The notes: generated by a model not told the origin, from the sequence alone. Shown: positions 17,093 to 26,380, numbered from the stretch's first letter. The stretch is DNA of 64,000 nt from Paenibacillus lutimineralis (GCF_003991425.1 NZ_CP034346.1:3943501-4007500); one strand, 5' to 3'. Made by a program: numbers and translations.

Positions 17093-18423
17093 AGTACACC
17101 CTCCCCGGACATATCATATTCATATGCATGAGTAATCCGTACTGGAATAATCTCACCAATATCGACTTTGCAATTCGAGACATAGACATCTCCGTCAATT
17201 TCCGGTGCGTCATACTGTGATCGGCCGACAAACACGTCACTGCGTCCATCATAGCTCTCGATCAATACGTCCAGCACCTGTCCAACATATTTTCCGTTGT
17301 TCTCATTGGACACCTGACGCTGAATTTCCATAAGCGTATTCGCCCGCCACTCCTTGACTTCCTCGTCGATTTGGTTCGGTAGACGTGAAGCAGGAGTATC
17401 GTCCTCCTTGGAGTAAGTAAAGACGCCTAGGCGATCAAATTTAATCTCTCTAACAAAATCGCATAACCGTTCAAAATCTTCTTCCGTCTCCCCTGGAAAG
17501 CCTACGATCAACGAAGTACGCAGTGCCACGCCTGGAATTCGCGAGCGGATCTTGGCGATTAACTCACGTGTATCACGATTTCGGCCCGGTCTCCGCATAC
17601 GCTTCAATACTGTATCCTCACTATGCTGCAGCGGCATGTCGATGTATTTGCAGACCTTAGGATTAGATGCCATCATCTCGATTAGTTCATCCGTGAAGAA
17701 GCCCGGATACGCATAATGCAGTCTGACCCATTCAATGCCTGGTACCTCACTCACCTTATTGATCAGTTCCGCCAACTTATACTCTCCATCGTATAGGTCG
17801 GTCCCGTAGTTCGTCGAGTCCTGGGCAATCAAGCTGATCTCCTTCACTCCCTGAGCCGCAAGCGCAGTAACTTCCGCAATAACAGACTCTATAGAGCGGC
17901 TGCGGAATGCTCCACGCATAATTGGAATGCTGCAGAAGGTACAGTTATTGTCACAGCCTTCCGCGATCTTCACATAGGTTGTATATTTCTCCGTCGATAG
18001 CTTACGGGGCAAAATCTCCTCGTAATTAAATACAGGATTCCCGACAAACGCCGGTTTCTTACCTCCTAATGCTTCATCGACGATCTGATTAATGTTATAA
18101 AAGTCGCCAGTACCAACGATCCCATCAATCTCCGGCATCTCTTCCATCAATGTCTGTTTATAGCGCTGAGTTAAGCAGCCCGATACGATAAGCGCCTTCA
18201 GCTTGCCTGTCTCCTTCAGTTCCGCCAAATCTAGAATCGTATTCACTGACTCCTCTTTGGCGGCATCAATAAATCCGCAAGTATTTACGATAATAACGGT
18301 TGCTTCTTCCGCCTGCTCTACAAGCGAATATCCGCGCTGATCAATCAGACCAGACATAATCTCGGAGTCAACCATATTTTTCTCGCAGCCTAATGTAACG
18401 ATCTTCACCTTTTCAGTCATCAT
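17089..18423 (-). CDS. rimO: Ribosomal protein S12 methylthiotransferase RimO
   Basis: A 444-residue radical-SAM enzyme that methylthiolates an Asp of ribosomal protein S12. N-terminal domain with VTLGCEKNMVDSE, NTCGFIDAAKEES and SGCLTQRYK cysteines; the radical-SAM triad in EGCDNNCTFCSIP; a C-terminal TRAM domain ending VRITHAYEYDMSGE. ATG 18423 is chosen because TGGAGGG lies 8 bp upstream; a second ATG follows immediately. The gene forms an operon with pgsA. It is a paralogue of miaB at the window's left edge. Confidence 0.96.
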   Translation of the reverse strand: MMTEKVKIVTLGCEKNMVDSEIMSGLIDQRGYSLVEQAEEATVIIVNTCGFIDAAKEESVNTILDLAELKETGKLKALIVSGCLTQRYKQTLMEEMPEIDGIVGTGDFYNINQIVDEALGGKKPAFVGNPVFNYEEILPRKLSTEKYTTYVKIAEGCDNNCTFCSIPIMRGAFRSRSIESVIAEVTALAAQGVKEISLIAQDSTNYGTDLYDGEYKLAELINKVSEVPGIEWVRLHYAYPGFFTDELIEMMASNPKVCKYIDMPLQHSEDTVLKRMRRPGRNRDTRELIAKIRSRIPGVALRTSLIVGFPGETEEDFERLCDFVREIKFDRLGVFTYSKEDDTPASRLPNQIDEEVKEWRANTLMEIQRQVSNENNGKYVGQVLDVLIESYDGRSDVFVGRSQYDAPEIDGDVYVSNCKVDIGEIIPVRITHAYEYDMSGEGVL

Positions 18424-18500
18424 GCTATGAGCCCTCCATTTTACAGCCATAATACCCTGTATAAGTATAATATTTCGTGAATACCGCTGTCAAAAACATG

Positions 18501-18538
18501 AAAAAGTCTCACGTCGCGGCTTGGCCGCTACGAGAGAC
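18501..18538 (-). terminator. Terminator of yajQ
   Basis: Minus-strand GTCTCTCGTAGCGGC / GCCGCGACGTGAGAC stem with a 3-nt loop and two mismatches, then TTTTTC. Confidence 0.8.
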
Positions 18539-18578
18539 CGCATGTCATGAACTACCGAAGACACACTAATAGTTCTAC

Positions 18579-19070
18579 TTACTTCAGATTCGTAAACTGT
18601 AGATCGACAGTAAGTTCCGCTTTGCGAAGCATTTGGATCACTTGCTGTAGATCATCTCTGCTCTTGCCGGTTACGCGGATTTGATCCCCTTGAATTTGAC
18701 TTTTCACTTTCAACTTCGAGTCGCGGATCAAGACATTAATCTTCTTCGCATTCTCCTGATCGATCCCTTGCTTCAACTTGATCCGTTGACGGACAGTGCC
18801 GAGGGAGGCAGGTTCGACCTTGCCATAATCCAGATTCTTGATCGGTAATCCGCGCTTGATCATCTTCGATTGCAGAATATCTATGACTGCACCGAGCTTG
18901 TACTCATCATCGGAAATAACGACTAGTATATCCTTCTCTACCTTAAGTTCACTCTTGCTACCTTTGAAGTCAAACCGATTCGCAATTTCACGCTCCGTTT
19001 GGTCAATGGCATTGGATAGTTCCTGCATGTCCATTTTGGAGACAATATCAAAAGAGCTTTCTGAAGCCAT
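18579..19070 (-). CDS. YajQ family nucleotide-binding protein
   Basis: A 163-residue protein of the YajQ family: two ferredoxin-like domains, opening [20 protein letters not shown] and containing [12 protein letters not shown] and [14 protein letters not shown]. Xanthomonas and Pseudomonas members bind cyclic di-GMP; in Bacillales the ligand is not established and nucleic acid or nucleotide binding is all that can be said. Monocistronic between terminators. GGAATG-type ribosome site upstream of ATG 19070. Confidence 0.92.
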   Translation of the reverse strand: MASESSFDIVSKMDMQELSNAIDQTEREIANRFDFKGSKSELKVEKDILVVISDDEYKLGAVIDILQSKMIKRGLPIKNLDYGKVEPASLGTVRQRIKLKQGIDQENAKKINVLIRDSKLKVKSQIQGDQIRVTGKSRDDLQQVIQMLRKAELTVDLQFTNLK

Positions 19071-19192
19071 CTTTCACATTCCTTTCTATATAAGGGCGTT
19101 CAACAAAATTACCATTGAACACACTATAATCCTACGTATCCTAATTATATGTAATAAATTTAGCAAAGTCGAGTATTAAGCCCATTCACAAT

Positions 19193-19234
19193 AAAAAACA
19201 GGTGCGACTGAACCATACGCTCAGCCTGCACCTG
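19193..19234 (-). terminator. Terminator of the rodZ-like gene
   Basis: Minus-strand CAGGTGCaGGCTGA / TCAGtCGCACCTG stem, then TTTTTTAT, 10 bp past the stop. Confidence 0.85.
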
Positions 19235-19243
19235 CTACATTTA

Positions 19244-20251
19244 TTATTGACCCGCTACCGCTCCGTCAGTACCTACATTGGAACTATTAGCGCTATTATT
19301 TGCACTATTCGAATCCGAAGTAGTATCAACTTTACCCAGATTCAATTGAATTTTAGAAGTATTCTTGCCGTCCTCAACGACTTGTCCTCCAACCGTAATC
19401 GTCGTATTCGGGGAGGCCCCAGACTTGATGAATAGCCCTTCTTCGCCAAGATCATAGTTCAGTACTTCACCATCTTGCATCGTCTGGTAGTAGAGCTTCT
19501 CACCACGCTTATCAACCTTGCGTACTTCAACCCAACTGCTGCCTTTAGCTGTAATAACGACTTTCACCGGTTCGCTGCCCACAGGCTGTACCTTGAACTT
19601 CGTCGTGCTTCCTTCCTTGCCGTCAGGAGCTACGACAATTTCTTTGTTAGTCGTATCCGTATCATTAGGATCCGTTGTATTTGTATCCGTTGCACTTCCA
19701 TTGTCAGGAGTCCCAGTCTGATCATCCGTACCGGCATTCGTATTTTTCGCGCCATCTTGATCAGTTCCTGCATTAGAATTCGGCTTTGTATTATTTTGCG
19801 GATTTTCCGAATTGTTAGTAATCGCAGTTGGATCAGGCTCATTGGTCTTTGCCTCATTCGACTGACTCCATACTGTGAAATACAAATAAATTACGATCAC
19901 AATCAGCGCAAAGAAAGACCACATTAAAGCAGTCGTAAGCCACTTCGAATTGCGTTCAGTGCTTTGTCTGCTGCGACGCTTCTGAAGCACAGGTTCCATG
20001 GTTGTGTCTGGCACCGCTTCTGGCACATTCTGTTTGTGTTCGGCCAGAAGTTCATCTGCGTTAATCCCTACTGCTTCCGCATATGTTTTGATAAATGCCC
20101 GGACATAAAAACTCCCCGGTAAAACCTTATAGTCTCCCGCCTCGATGGCTTCCAAGTATCGTTTGCGAATCTTTGTTATTTCCTGAACGTCATCCAATGA
20201 TAGGCCCATAGATAGACGAGCTTCTTTTAACTGTTGTCCCAAATCCGACAC
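19244..20251 (-). CDS. RodZ-like helix-turn-helix membrane protein (YmfM type)
   Basis: A 335-residue bitopic protein. Residues 1-70 form a Cro/C1-type HTH (LGQQLKEARLSMGLSLDDVQ, IRKRYLEAIEAGDYKVLPGS). A charged linker precedes one transmembrane helix (TALMWSFFALIVIVIYLYF). Next comes a long Asn/Thr/Asp-rich low-complexity stretch of about 75 residues, then a C-terminal DUF4115 beta domain. This is the RodZ layout, which links MreB filaments to the wall synthesis machinery. The start is GTG 20251: AGGAGGTG lies 6 bp before it, while the two upstream codons sit inside that site. In Bacillus ymfM also precedes pgsA and cinA. Confidence 0.88.
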   Translation of the reverse strand: MSDLGQQLKEARLSMGLSLDDVQEITKIRKRYLEAIEAGDYKVLPGSFYVRAFIKTYAEAVGINADELLAEHKQNVPEAVPDTTMEPVLQKRRSRQSTERNSKWLTTALMWSFFALIVIVIYLYFTVWSQSNEAKTNEPDPTAITNNSENPQNNTKPNSNAGTDQDGAKNTNAGTDDQTGTPDNGSATDTNTTDPNDTDTTNKEIVVAPDGKEGSTTKFKVQPVGSEPVKVVITAKGSSWVEVRKVDKRGEKLYYQTMQDGEVLNYDLGEEGLFIKSGASPNTTITVGGQVVEDGKNTSKIQLNLGKVDTTSDSNSANNSANSSNVGTDGAVAGQ

Positions 20252-20344
20252 GACCATCACCTCCTGATATTATTTATACTCCCTCTTCTATCACACCAAT
20301 TGACATTACACTGTCAATATAAGCCCCGTATCTAATCATTATTT

Positions 20345-21109
20345 TTAATCCTCTGGATATTGTGTAGCAAACGTATCTTTAACGATTTGTTCCTCCGGAT
20401 TGTTACGCAATTCGATAATAATGTCAAAATCGTCATAACTATAATCTGTATGCTCTATAAATACATCCGGATGCTCAATCACCTTCGTTGAAGGCATCTC
20501 CATAATTTGTTTGATTAGCTGATTGTGCTTCTCATTTGATCGCATCGTGCTTATAATTCCATCTATAATAAATACGTGCTGTGAATTATTTTCTTCTTCA
20601 GAAAGCTGTGTTCGTATCGTCTGCCGCAGCAGTGTGGAAGATACGAACGTCCATCGCTTCATTGCACAGACGCTTCCAGCAATGATCGATTCCGTCTTGC
20701 CCACACGGGGCATTCCTTTGAGTCCAATCATTTGATGGCCATCCTTCTTAAGCACTTCACCTAGAAAGTCCACCAAAAGGCCTAACTCATCACGGCTGAA
20801 TCGAAATGTCTTCAGATCATCTGAATCCCGCTCAATATAACGACCATGTCGAACCGCTAGCAAATCAACCAGTCGAGGGCTGCGGAGGGCGGTCACGGTT
20901 ATACTGTCTACTTTAGCCAGCATTTTACCAATCTGCTCAATCTTCTCATCTTCATCGCTTTCCAGCAGCAATCCGCGCGTATCTCCTTCTACCCCGTTAA
21001 TGGTCAAAATATTGACTTCCAGCATCCCGAGCATTGAAGCAATATCACCTAACAAGCCCGGGCGGTTCTTATGTATTCTATACTCCAAATACCACTGTCT
21101 TTGACCCAT
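20345..21109 (-). CDS. ymfK: DUF3388 protein (YmfK type) with ACT-like and P-loop regions
   Basis: A 254-residue cytoplasmic protein. The N-terminal 75 residues read like an ACT domain (NRPGLLGDIASMLGMLEVNI). The second part carries a P-loop-like GLKGMPRVGKTESI and an acidic strand VFIIDGI, consistent with nucleotide binding. Family members sit in the same ymfI-ymfJ-ymfK-ymfM neighbourhood in Bacillus. No function is established. Confidence 0.85.
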   Translation of the reverse strand: MGQRQWYLEYRIHKNRPGLLGDIASMLGMLEVNILTINGVEGDTRGLLLESDEDEKIEQIGKMLAKVDSITVTALRSPRLVDLLAVRHGRYIERDSDDLKTFRFSRDELGLLVDFLGEVLKKDGHQMIGLKGMPRVGKTESIIAGSVCAMKRWTFVSSTLLRQTIRTQLSEEENNSQHVFIIDGIISTMRSNEKHNQLIKQIMEMPSTKVIEHPDVFIEHTDYSYDDFDIIIELRNNPEEQIVKDTFATQYPED

Positions 21110-21270
21110 TAAACATACACCTTCTTATATTCCTTACAAACTACTCTTTTTCGACAAAATCGATCAAATGTCCTGCCTTTCGAACATAAATTGATACTTT
21201 TTCGCCGAAAGATATAAAACAATACGTGTCTAATAATAAAGAAAAAAATTTTGAAAGGCAAGTAGTTGTA

Positions 21271-21309
21271 AAAAATGGGAGAAAAGCCCCCAGATTTCGG
21301 GAGCTTTTC
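21271..21309 (-). terminator. Terminator of ymfJ
   Basis: Minus-strand GAAAAGCTCCC / GGGGGCTTTTC stem with one mismatch, then TCCCATTTTTT. It overlaps the first bases past the stop. Confidence 0.7.
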
Positions 21310-21317
21310 AGGCAAGT

Positions 21318-21572
21318 CTATGCGTTTTTCTTCGCCAATTTGACCATCAGACGAGCGATTGCCTTGCGCTCCGATTCATCCCCAACATCCCAGAGCTCTT
21401 TCAGAGCACGGTTGGAATCATTTTGCGGATCAACCTTGTCCTCCAGAAATCCCCCAATCTCATAAGCAAGATTGGCGATGGCGTCCTCGCTAAAGCCTGC
21501 CTTCTCCGCATGTTTTACACGCTCACCCAGGAACTTCTTCCATGTATCAAAATTTTTGAGTACTGTTGACAA
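21318..21572 (-). CDS. ymfJ: DUF3243 protein (YmfJ type)
   Basis: An 84-residue small acidic/basic helical protein: MSTVLKNFDTWKKFLGERVK, then GFSEDAIANLAYEIGGFLED. The DUF3243 family is confined to Firmicutes and lies next to ymfI and ymfK. The start is TTG 21572, with AAGGAGG upstream; the reading frame extends to 21608 but that part lacks a ribosome site. Function unknown. Confidence 0.87.
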   Translation of the reverse strand: MSTVLKNFDTWKKFLGERVKHAEKAGFSEDAIANLAYEIGGFLEDKVDPQNDSNRALKELWDVGDESERKAIARLMVKLAKKNA

Positions 21573-21664
21573 ATTAATTCCTCCTTGATGTCGGTAAATT
21601 ATAATCAACAGTCGTAATATTCGTTATTCTCTGCTCATTTATTCACGAGACAGTGCAGCCTATT

Positions 21665-22432
21665 TCAGGTAACCCAGCCTCCGTTAGGACTAATGATCTG
21701 ACCTGTAATATAGCTTGATTCCGGCAACGCCAGAAAATAAACCAGGGAAGATATCTCCTCCGGTGCAGCGAGTCTGCCAACCGGAATATCCTCCTCCAAT
21801 TGTTTCAGCTCTTCGGCATCAAAACGGTCCATCATATCCGTCTTTACGGCACCCGGAGCGACTGCATTCACGGTTACACCGGAAGGAGCCACTTCCTTAG
21901 CCAAGGCTTTCGTAAAGGCGTTAACGCCACCTTTGGCTGCGGAATAGACGACCTCGCAGGAGCCACCAGAGATTCCCCAGACGGATGATACATTAATAAT
22001 TCGCCCGAAACGCTGCGATATCATGTAAGGCATAAAGGCCTGGCTTAGCAGAAAGACACTTTTCAAATTGACATCCATAATCTCGTCCCATTCAGACTCC
22101 TCGACATCCGTCAGTAGTCCGTAATGGGAAATTCCCGCATTATTTACGAGGATATCTGGGTACAATCCGTAGCCCGCCAGCCTCTCCTTCATCCGTTCAA
22201 TCTCAGTCTTACTGCGCAAATCTGCAGATATGGTATGTACCTTTGCTCCCATCTCCATACATTGTCTGGCTACTTCATTCGCTCTTTCATGCGAATTCAA
22301 ATAGTGAATCACTACATTCATTCCTACCGCCGCGAACCGGAGCGCGATTTGCGCTCCTATTCCTCGGCTGGCTCCCGTAACGAGAACCGTCATATCCCCG
22401 ATGTTCTTCTCGCTCCCATGCTGTATTGTCAT
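21665..22432 (-). CDS. ymfI: SDR oxidoreductase, EF-P 5-aminopentanone reductase type
   Basis: A 255-residue short-chain dehydrogenase of the FabG-like group. NAD(P) motif TGASRGIG, NNAG motif ILVNNAGISHYG, catalytic Ser/Tyr/Lys in NVSSVWGISGG and VYSAAKGGVNAF, C-terminal GQIISPNGGW. B. subtilis YmfI reduces 5-aminopentanone on Lys32 of elongation factor P; the ymfF-ymfH-ymfI neighbourhood here supports the same role. A general 3-oxoacyl-ACP reductase cannot be excluded from sequence alone. The start at 22432 nearly touches the ymfH stop; an internal ATG (MTVLVTGAS) is an alternative. Confidence 0.88.
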   Translation of the reverse strand: MTIQHGSEKNIGDMTVLVTGASRGIGAQIALRFAAVGMNVVIHYLNSHERANEVARQCMEMGAKVHTISADLRSKTEIERMKERLAGYGLYPDILVNNAGISHYGLLTDVEESEWDEIMDVNLKSVFLLSQAFMPYMISQRFGRIINVSSVWGISGGSCEVVYSAAKGGVNAFTKALAKEVAPSGVTVNAVAPGAVKTDMMDRFDAEELKQLEEDIPVGRLAAPEEISSLVYFLALPESSYITGQIISPNGGWVT

Positions 22433-22433
22433 A

Positions 22434-23714
22434 TTACGGGCTCACCACTAGTGATACAGCTAATTGATTCCAGTCAATATGCTCACGCAGACGCCCATTC
22501 ACATCATCCAGCGTCAATGATTCATAAATCGGCAGTACTTTGAACAAGTCCCCGCCCCGGAAGTTATATCTAGTAAATTCATGGGCGATATTCTCCGGAT
22601 AGTTAAGCATCCGCAAGTAACCACCGATCTTCTTGTTCTTGGCCCGCTCAAAATCCTCTGCCCGGAATCCGCTTGACTTGACTGCCTCGATCTCGTTCTT
22701 GATGACTTCCAGTAATTGATCAGGATCTTTCGTATCCCCACCAATCGCCGAGAAACAGTAATTTGGATTACTGTTATATTCATAAGAGAAGCCGTCGGAA
22801 ATCAAATCCATATCATACAGCTTCTGATAAAGCTTCGTACTCGATCCAAGCAGCAGATCCATTGCCAGCTTTGTCGTCAAATCCCGGCGTAACAGATCTT
22901 CTCCTGATCGTCCAAGTTGCGTCTCCTTGAAGCCGAATAGACATTTCGGTAGCGATACCGGCAGCTTGGAAACTTTACGAGCCTGGTGTACAACAGTTGG
23001 TTCCTGGTCAAACAAACGTTCAATCGCACCCTGAGGCTTGTAATCCTTGGCTGCCTGATTGTCCCGAACCATTTGGAAGACCGCTTCAGGATCCACCCCA
23101 CCCACGACGAACAGCAGCATATTGCTTGGATGGTAGAAGGCATTATAACAAGTATATAACGTCTCCTTCGTAATCGTGGCGATCGATTCTACGGTTCCAG
23201 CAATATCAATGCGTACTGGATGAACCGCATACATCGCCTCGATTAAGCCGAAATAGACCCTCCAATCCGGATTATCGCCATACATACCGATTTCCTGGCC
23301 GATAATTCCTTTTTCCTTCTCCACATTCTGATCCGTAAAATAAGGATGCTGTACAAAGTTCACAAGCGTCTCCAGATTGGCCATGATGTTCTCGGTAGCT
23401 GAAAATAGATATACTGTCTGGTCAAAGCTTGTAAAGGCGTTAGCCGAAGCCCCCTGCATAGCAAATTTAGTGAAAATATCGCCTTCTGGCTCCTCGAACA
23501 TTTTATGCTCAAGAAAATGGGCTATGCCGTCCGGCACAGATATTTCCGGCTCGCCTTCTACCTTGAAATGATTATCAATCGAACCGTACTTCGTGGAGAA
23601 AGTAGCGTAAGTCTTTTGGAATCCGGGCTTGGGAAGAACATAAACCTGCAAACCGTTGCTCATCGTCTCGTGATATAAGGTCTCCTGTAATCGATCATAA
23701 GTGATAGCTTCCAC
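22434..23714 (-). CDS. ymfH: M16 family metallopeptidase-like protein YmfH
   Basis: A 426-residue M16 (pitrilysin/insulinase) protein with an intact zinc motif HFLEHKMFEE (HxxEH) and a downstream Glu in EKGIIGQEIGMYGDNP. It forms a pair with ymfF, 3 bp upstream, which lacks the motif. This active/inactive pairing is typical of two-subunit M16 enzymes. The pair is annotated in other Bacillales as associated with EF-P 5-aminopentanol modification, but the molecular role is unclear. Confidence 0.9.
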   Translation of the reverse strand: MEAITYDRLQETLYHETMSNGLQVYVLPKPGFQKTYATFSTKYGSIDNHFKVEGEPEISVPDGIAHFLEHKMFEEPEGDIFTKFAMQGASANAFTSFDQTVYLFSATENIMANLETLVNFVQHPYFTDQNVEKEKGIIGQEIGMYGDNPDWRVYFGLIEAMYAVHPVRIDIAGTVESIATITKETLYTCYNAFYHPSNMLLFVVGGVDPEAVFQMVRDNQAAKDYKPQGAIERLFDQEPTVVHQARKVSKLPVSLPKCLFGFKETQLGRSGEDLLRRDLTTKLAMDLLLGSSTKLYQKLYDMDLISDGFSYEYNSNPNYCFSAIGGDTKDPDQLLEVIKNEIEAVKSSGFRAEDFERAKNKKIGGYLRMLNYPENIAHEFTRYNFRGGDLFKVLPIYESLTLDDVNGRLREHIDWNQLAVSLVVSP

Positions 23715-23717
23715 AGG

Positions 23718-24998
23718 TTATCCCTCCTTCTGCCCTGTCAAAAAGTATATCGTGTCAAGGCGAACCGTATTGGCTGCTTCAACAACATCAGCGGGCTGTA
23801 CCTGTTCTACCTCGCTTAACAATTGCTCCACCGGACGGTCCTTGCCAGATAGTATCCGGTTGAAATCATAGGCGATCATTTCGAACGCTGAATCCTGCAT
23901 TTCCAGCAGACTGTTGCGGATCATCGCCTTGGTTTGTGTCATTTCCATCTCGCTGATCTCGCCGACTTGTAGGCTAGCTAATTGAGCCTTGATAATATCT
24001 AACGCTTTTTCATAGTTAGCAATCTCAATGCCGGATTGAATTCCGATCATACCTTTGTGACCATCAAACCTCGAAGCAGCATAGTAAGCAAGACTTTCCT
24101 TCTCACGCACATTCACGAACAGCTTGGAATGCGGGTAGCTGCCGAGGATTCCATTATATAGCAATGCAGCAGCATATCGTTCATCCCCATATGTGATATC
24201 CGTGCGAAGTCCAAGATTAAGTTTACCCTGGTTCACATCTAGCTTCTCGGTAACTGTCCGAGGTTCGCTATTGGATAGCTTAACTTGCTCCGGCTTATAA
24301 CCCGGGGAGGCGGTACGATTCAATTGGAAATGACGAGTCACCAACTCTTCAACCTCAGCCAGTGTCGTATCTCCAACAACATATAGATCAAGGCTTGTGT
24401 TCTTCAGCCATTCTTGATAAGCACTATACAACGATTCAGGTGTAACTTGTTCAAGATCGCTGCGCTCGCCAAGAGGATGCAAGCGATAGCTGTCGTTACG
24501 GAACATCTCCTCGATACAGCGTTCAGCGGCATAACGCATTTTGTCGTTGATGATAGCCTCAAGCTTCTTGCGCACATTCTCGCGTTCCGAAGCAACGTAT
24601 GACGACCGGAAAGCATTCGACTCAGTGACGGGTTTCGTCACGACTTCACCAAGAAATTCAAAGCTCTGCGACAAGAGCAATTGCTCGCTCTGTACAAACG
24701 AATCATTTATTGTATCCATCCGAAACTGAACGATCTGATAACTACCACGCTTGTAGACATCAAAACCGAATCCCGCGCCATACAAGCGTTCCAACTGCTC
24801 TCTGAACTGGGTCGTCTCCGGATAGGAAGCGGTACCGCGCCGGAGCACAAACGGAGTTAGAGCTGTCGCAGTAACCGTCTCTCTGGCAAGCGGAATACCT
24901 GCATAGAGCGACACTGCAAACGTCTTGAATCTGGTAGTCGGCATCACATGAATCCGAATTTGACCCACGCTGCCCCGTTCAAAAATCATCTTGTTCAA
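23718..24998 (-). CDS. ymfF: M16 family non-peptidase partner YmfF
   Basis: A 426-residue M16-fold protein. The position of HxxEH is occupied by TALTPFVLRRGTASYPETT, so no zinc site is present; the C-terminal half has the glycine-rich MQDSAFEMIAYDFNRI-type segment of inactive partners. It is expected to dimerise with YmfH. I place the start at TTG 24998: AAAGGAG lies 8 bp upstream, while TTG 25004 is only 2 bp from that site and ATG 24989 is too far. First gene of the ymfFHI group. Confidence 0.87.
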   Translation of the reverse strand: MNKMIFERGSVGQIRIHVMPTTRFKTFAVSLYAGIPLARETVTATALTPFVLRRGTASYPETTQFREQLERLYGAGFGFDVYKRGSYQIVQFRMDTINDSFVQSEQLLLSQSFEFLGEVVTKPVTESNAFRSSYVASERENVRKKLEAIINDKMRYAAERCIEEMFRNDSYRLHPLGERSDLEQVTPESLYSAYQEWLKNTSLDLYVVGDTTLAEVEELVTRHFQLNRTASPGYKPEQVKLSNSEPRTVTEKLDVNQGKLNLGLRTDITYGDERYAAALLYNGILGSYPHSKLFVNVREKESLAYYAASRFDGHKGMIGIQSGIEIANYEKALDIIKAQLASLQVGEISEMEMTQTKAMIRNSLLEMQDSAFEMIAYDFNRILSGKDRPVEQLLSEVEQVQPADVVEAANTVRLDTIYFLTGQKEG

Positions 24999-25064
24999 GA
25001 CCAAAACTCCTTTACAAAAGACTTAAAATGCAAATCAGCATGTTAAAAAACATGTGCAATGAAG

Positions 25065-25121
25065 ATTCGATGTTGGTTCCACTCCCTTAATTTAAGGGCC
25101 AAGAGTGGAACAACTTCGAAT
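25065..25121. repeat. Long imperfect inverted repeat upstream of ymfF
   Basis: ATTCGATGTTGGTTCCACTC on the left pairs with GAGTGGAACAACTTCGAAT on the right; the centre is a perfect CCTTAATTTAAGG palindrome. A second small hairpin (GCATGT/ACATGTGC) lies at 25038-25057. Both fall in the leader region of ymfF. Confidence 0.6.
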
Positions 25122-25167
25122 TTAACAATGAAATTAGTTCCATTCTATACCATTGGAAAGGAAAGAA

Positions 25168-25194
25168 GCAACCGCCCATCAAGCAAGCGGCTGC
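25168..25194 (-). terminator. Terminator of sleB
   Basis: Minus-strand GCAGCCGC / GCGGTTGC stem followed by TTCTTTCC, about 18 bp past the stop. Confidence 0.65.
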
Positions 25195-25211
25195 TCTTCA
25201 TTTAGATCTAT

Positions 25212-26042
25212 TTACATGCAGAAAATATGCTTTCCAATCGTCTTAACCTGCGGTCTGGTCCAGATCCATTTAGAAGTTGCTGTCTCTGGATTGAAATAAT
25301 AGAGGCAGCCTCCAGAAGGGTCCCAACCATTCAATGCTTGCTGAACCGCCTTCTTCGCGGTCTCGTTCGGCGTCAGCCAGATTTGTCCGTCAGCAACCGC
25401 TGTAAAGGCCCCTGGCTGGAAGATAACCCCTGAGACGGTATTCGGGAAGCTTGGCGATTTGACCCGATTCAGAATGACAGCGGCAACAGCAACCTGACCT
25501 TCAAACGGCTCTCCGCGCGACTCACCATAGACAGCATTCGCCATAATGTTCAGATCATTTTGTGAAAGTCCCATCGCATTGGATGGCGATAGCTCCTCAC
25601 TTTCAGTCTTCGCTTTCTCTGGTGCCTTTGCCGGAGTCTTGGCCGTCTCCTTGCCCGTTTCTTGGTTGGATTCCATACCTGGCTTCCATTGCTTGGTTGC
25701 TTTCCATAGCATAAGCTTCGTTTTCGGACCTGCTAAACCATCCACCTTGAGTCCGAACTCAGATTGGAACCACTTTAAGGAATCCCGGGTCTTATCTCCG
25801 AATTTACTGTCGATCTTCCCGTAATAAAAACCCAAAAAAGCCAGACGGCCTTGAAGCTCGTACACATCCTGTCCAAATGCGCCATAGTTGATAACCTGTT
25901 CACTAAATACAGGCACGGCCTGCTTGGGGACCTCTTGATTTGCCTTTACATCGTTGGTCTGGATTAAATGATATATCCCAAACCCGATGCCGAATAAAAG
26001 CAGCACTAAACCGGCGGCATACCATATTTTCGCTTTTATCAT
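25212..26042 (-). CDS. sleB: Spore cortex-lytic enzyme SleB type
   Basis: A 276-residue secreted lytic transglycosylase that cleaves muramic-delta-lactam cortex peptidoglycan at germination. Layout: an N-terminal membrane/signal segment (WYAAGLVLLLFGIGFGIYHL), a peptidoglycan-binding domain (FGQDVYELQGRLAFLGFYYG, FGDKTRDSLKWFQSEFGLKVDG), a Lys/Glu/Thr-rich linker, and a Hydrolase_2 catalytic domain (ANAVYGESRGEPFEGQVAVA, AVILNRVKSPSFPNTVSGVI). The Glu in YGESRGE is the likely catalytic acid. Start ATG 26042 gives the signal-like N-terminus. A near-perfect sigma-G promoter upstream supports forespore expression. No ypeB partner is next to it. Confidence 0.9.
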   Translation of the reverse strand: MIKAKIWYAAGLVLLLFGIGFGIYHLIQTNDVKANQEVPKQAVPVFSEQVINYGAFGQDVYELQGRLAFLGFYYGKIDSKFGDKTRDSLKWFQSEFGLKVDGLAGPKTKLMLWKATKQWKPGMESNQETGKETAKTPAKAPEKAKTESEELSPSNAMGLSQNDLNIMANAVYGESRGEPFEGQVAVAAVILNRVKSPSFPNTVSGVIFQPGAFTAVADGQIWLTPNETAKKAVQQALNGWDPSGGCLYYFNPETATSKWIWTRPQVKTIGKHIFCM

Positions 26043-26090
26043 TCGTTTAGCTCTACCTTTCTGTTGTGGATTAACATGGATGGTTGACTT

Positions 26091-26121
26091 TAGTATGACA
26101 AGCCCGACCACTTCCTATGCA
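26091..26121 (-). promoter_or_regulatory. Sigma-G promoter of sleB
   Basis: Minus-strand TGCATA, 18 bp, CATACTA. The -10 is a perfect sigma-G match and the -35 fits sigma-F/G. It lies about 50 bp upstream of the sleB ATG. sleB of B. subtilis is sigma-G dependent. Confidence 0.75.
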
Positions 26122-26168
26122 CTCCAAAAAAGGCAGTAACGAATGCGATTTGTAACTATGATATGAGT

Positions 26169-26375
26169 GTTCAAAAAGTCCGGTTTTCAGCACCGAGAAG
26201 GTTGAATGAAGCAGGGACTGAGGAGCGGAGCGTAGGCAAAACCTACGTGAGCACCTGAGATGTTTCCGTAGGAAATATGACTTCGTAAGCATCCACTTAG
26301 GCCCAGTTGAATTCAAGATTCTATGTCGAATATGCTTTCAGTGTTACTTCGGGATCAAAAGCGGACTTTTTAAAC
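26169..26375 (-). repeat. GTTCAAAAAGTC dispersed repeat, copy B (internal hairpin module missing)
   Basis: 207 bp with inverted ends GTTCAAAAAGTCC and GGACTTTTTAAAC. Read on the minus strand it matches both ends of copy A (53300-53583), including GAAGTAACACTGAA, ATTCGACAT, TTGAATTCA and CAACCTTCTCGGTGCTGA, but lacks the hairpin module of A and C. It lies between sleB and spoIIIE, 5 bp past the spoIIIE stop. Confidence 0.8.
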
Positions 26376-26380
26376 TACTT

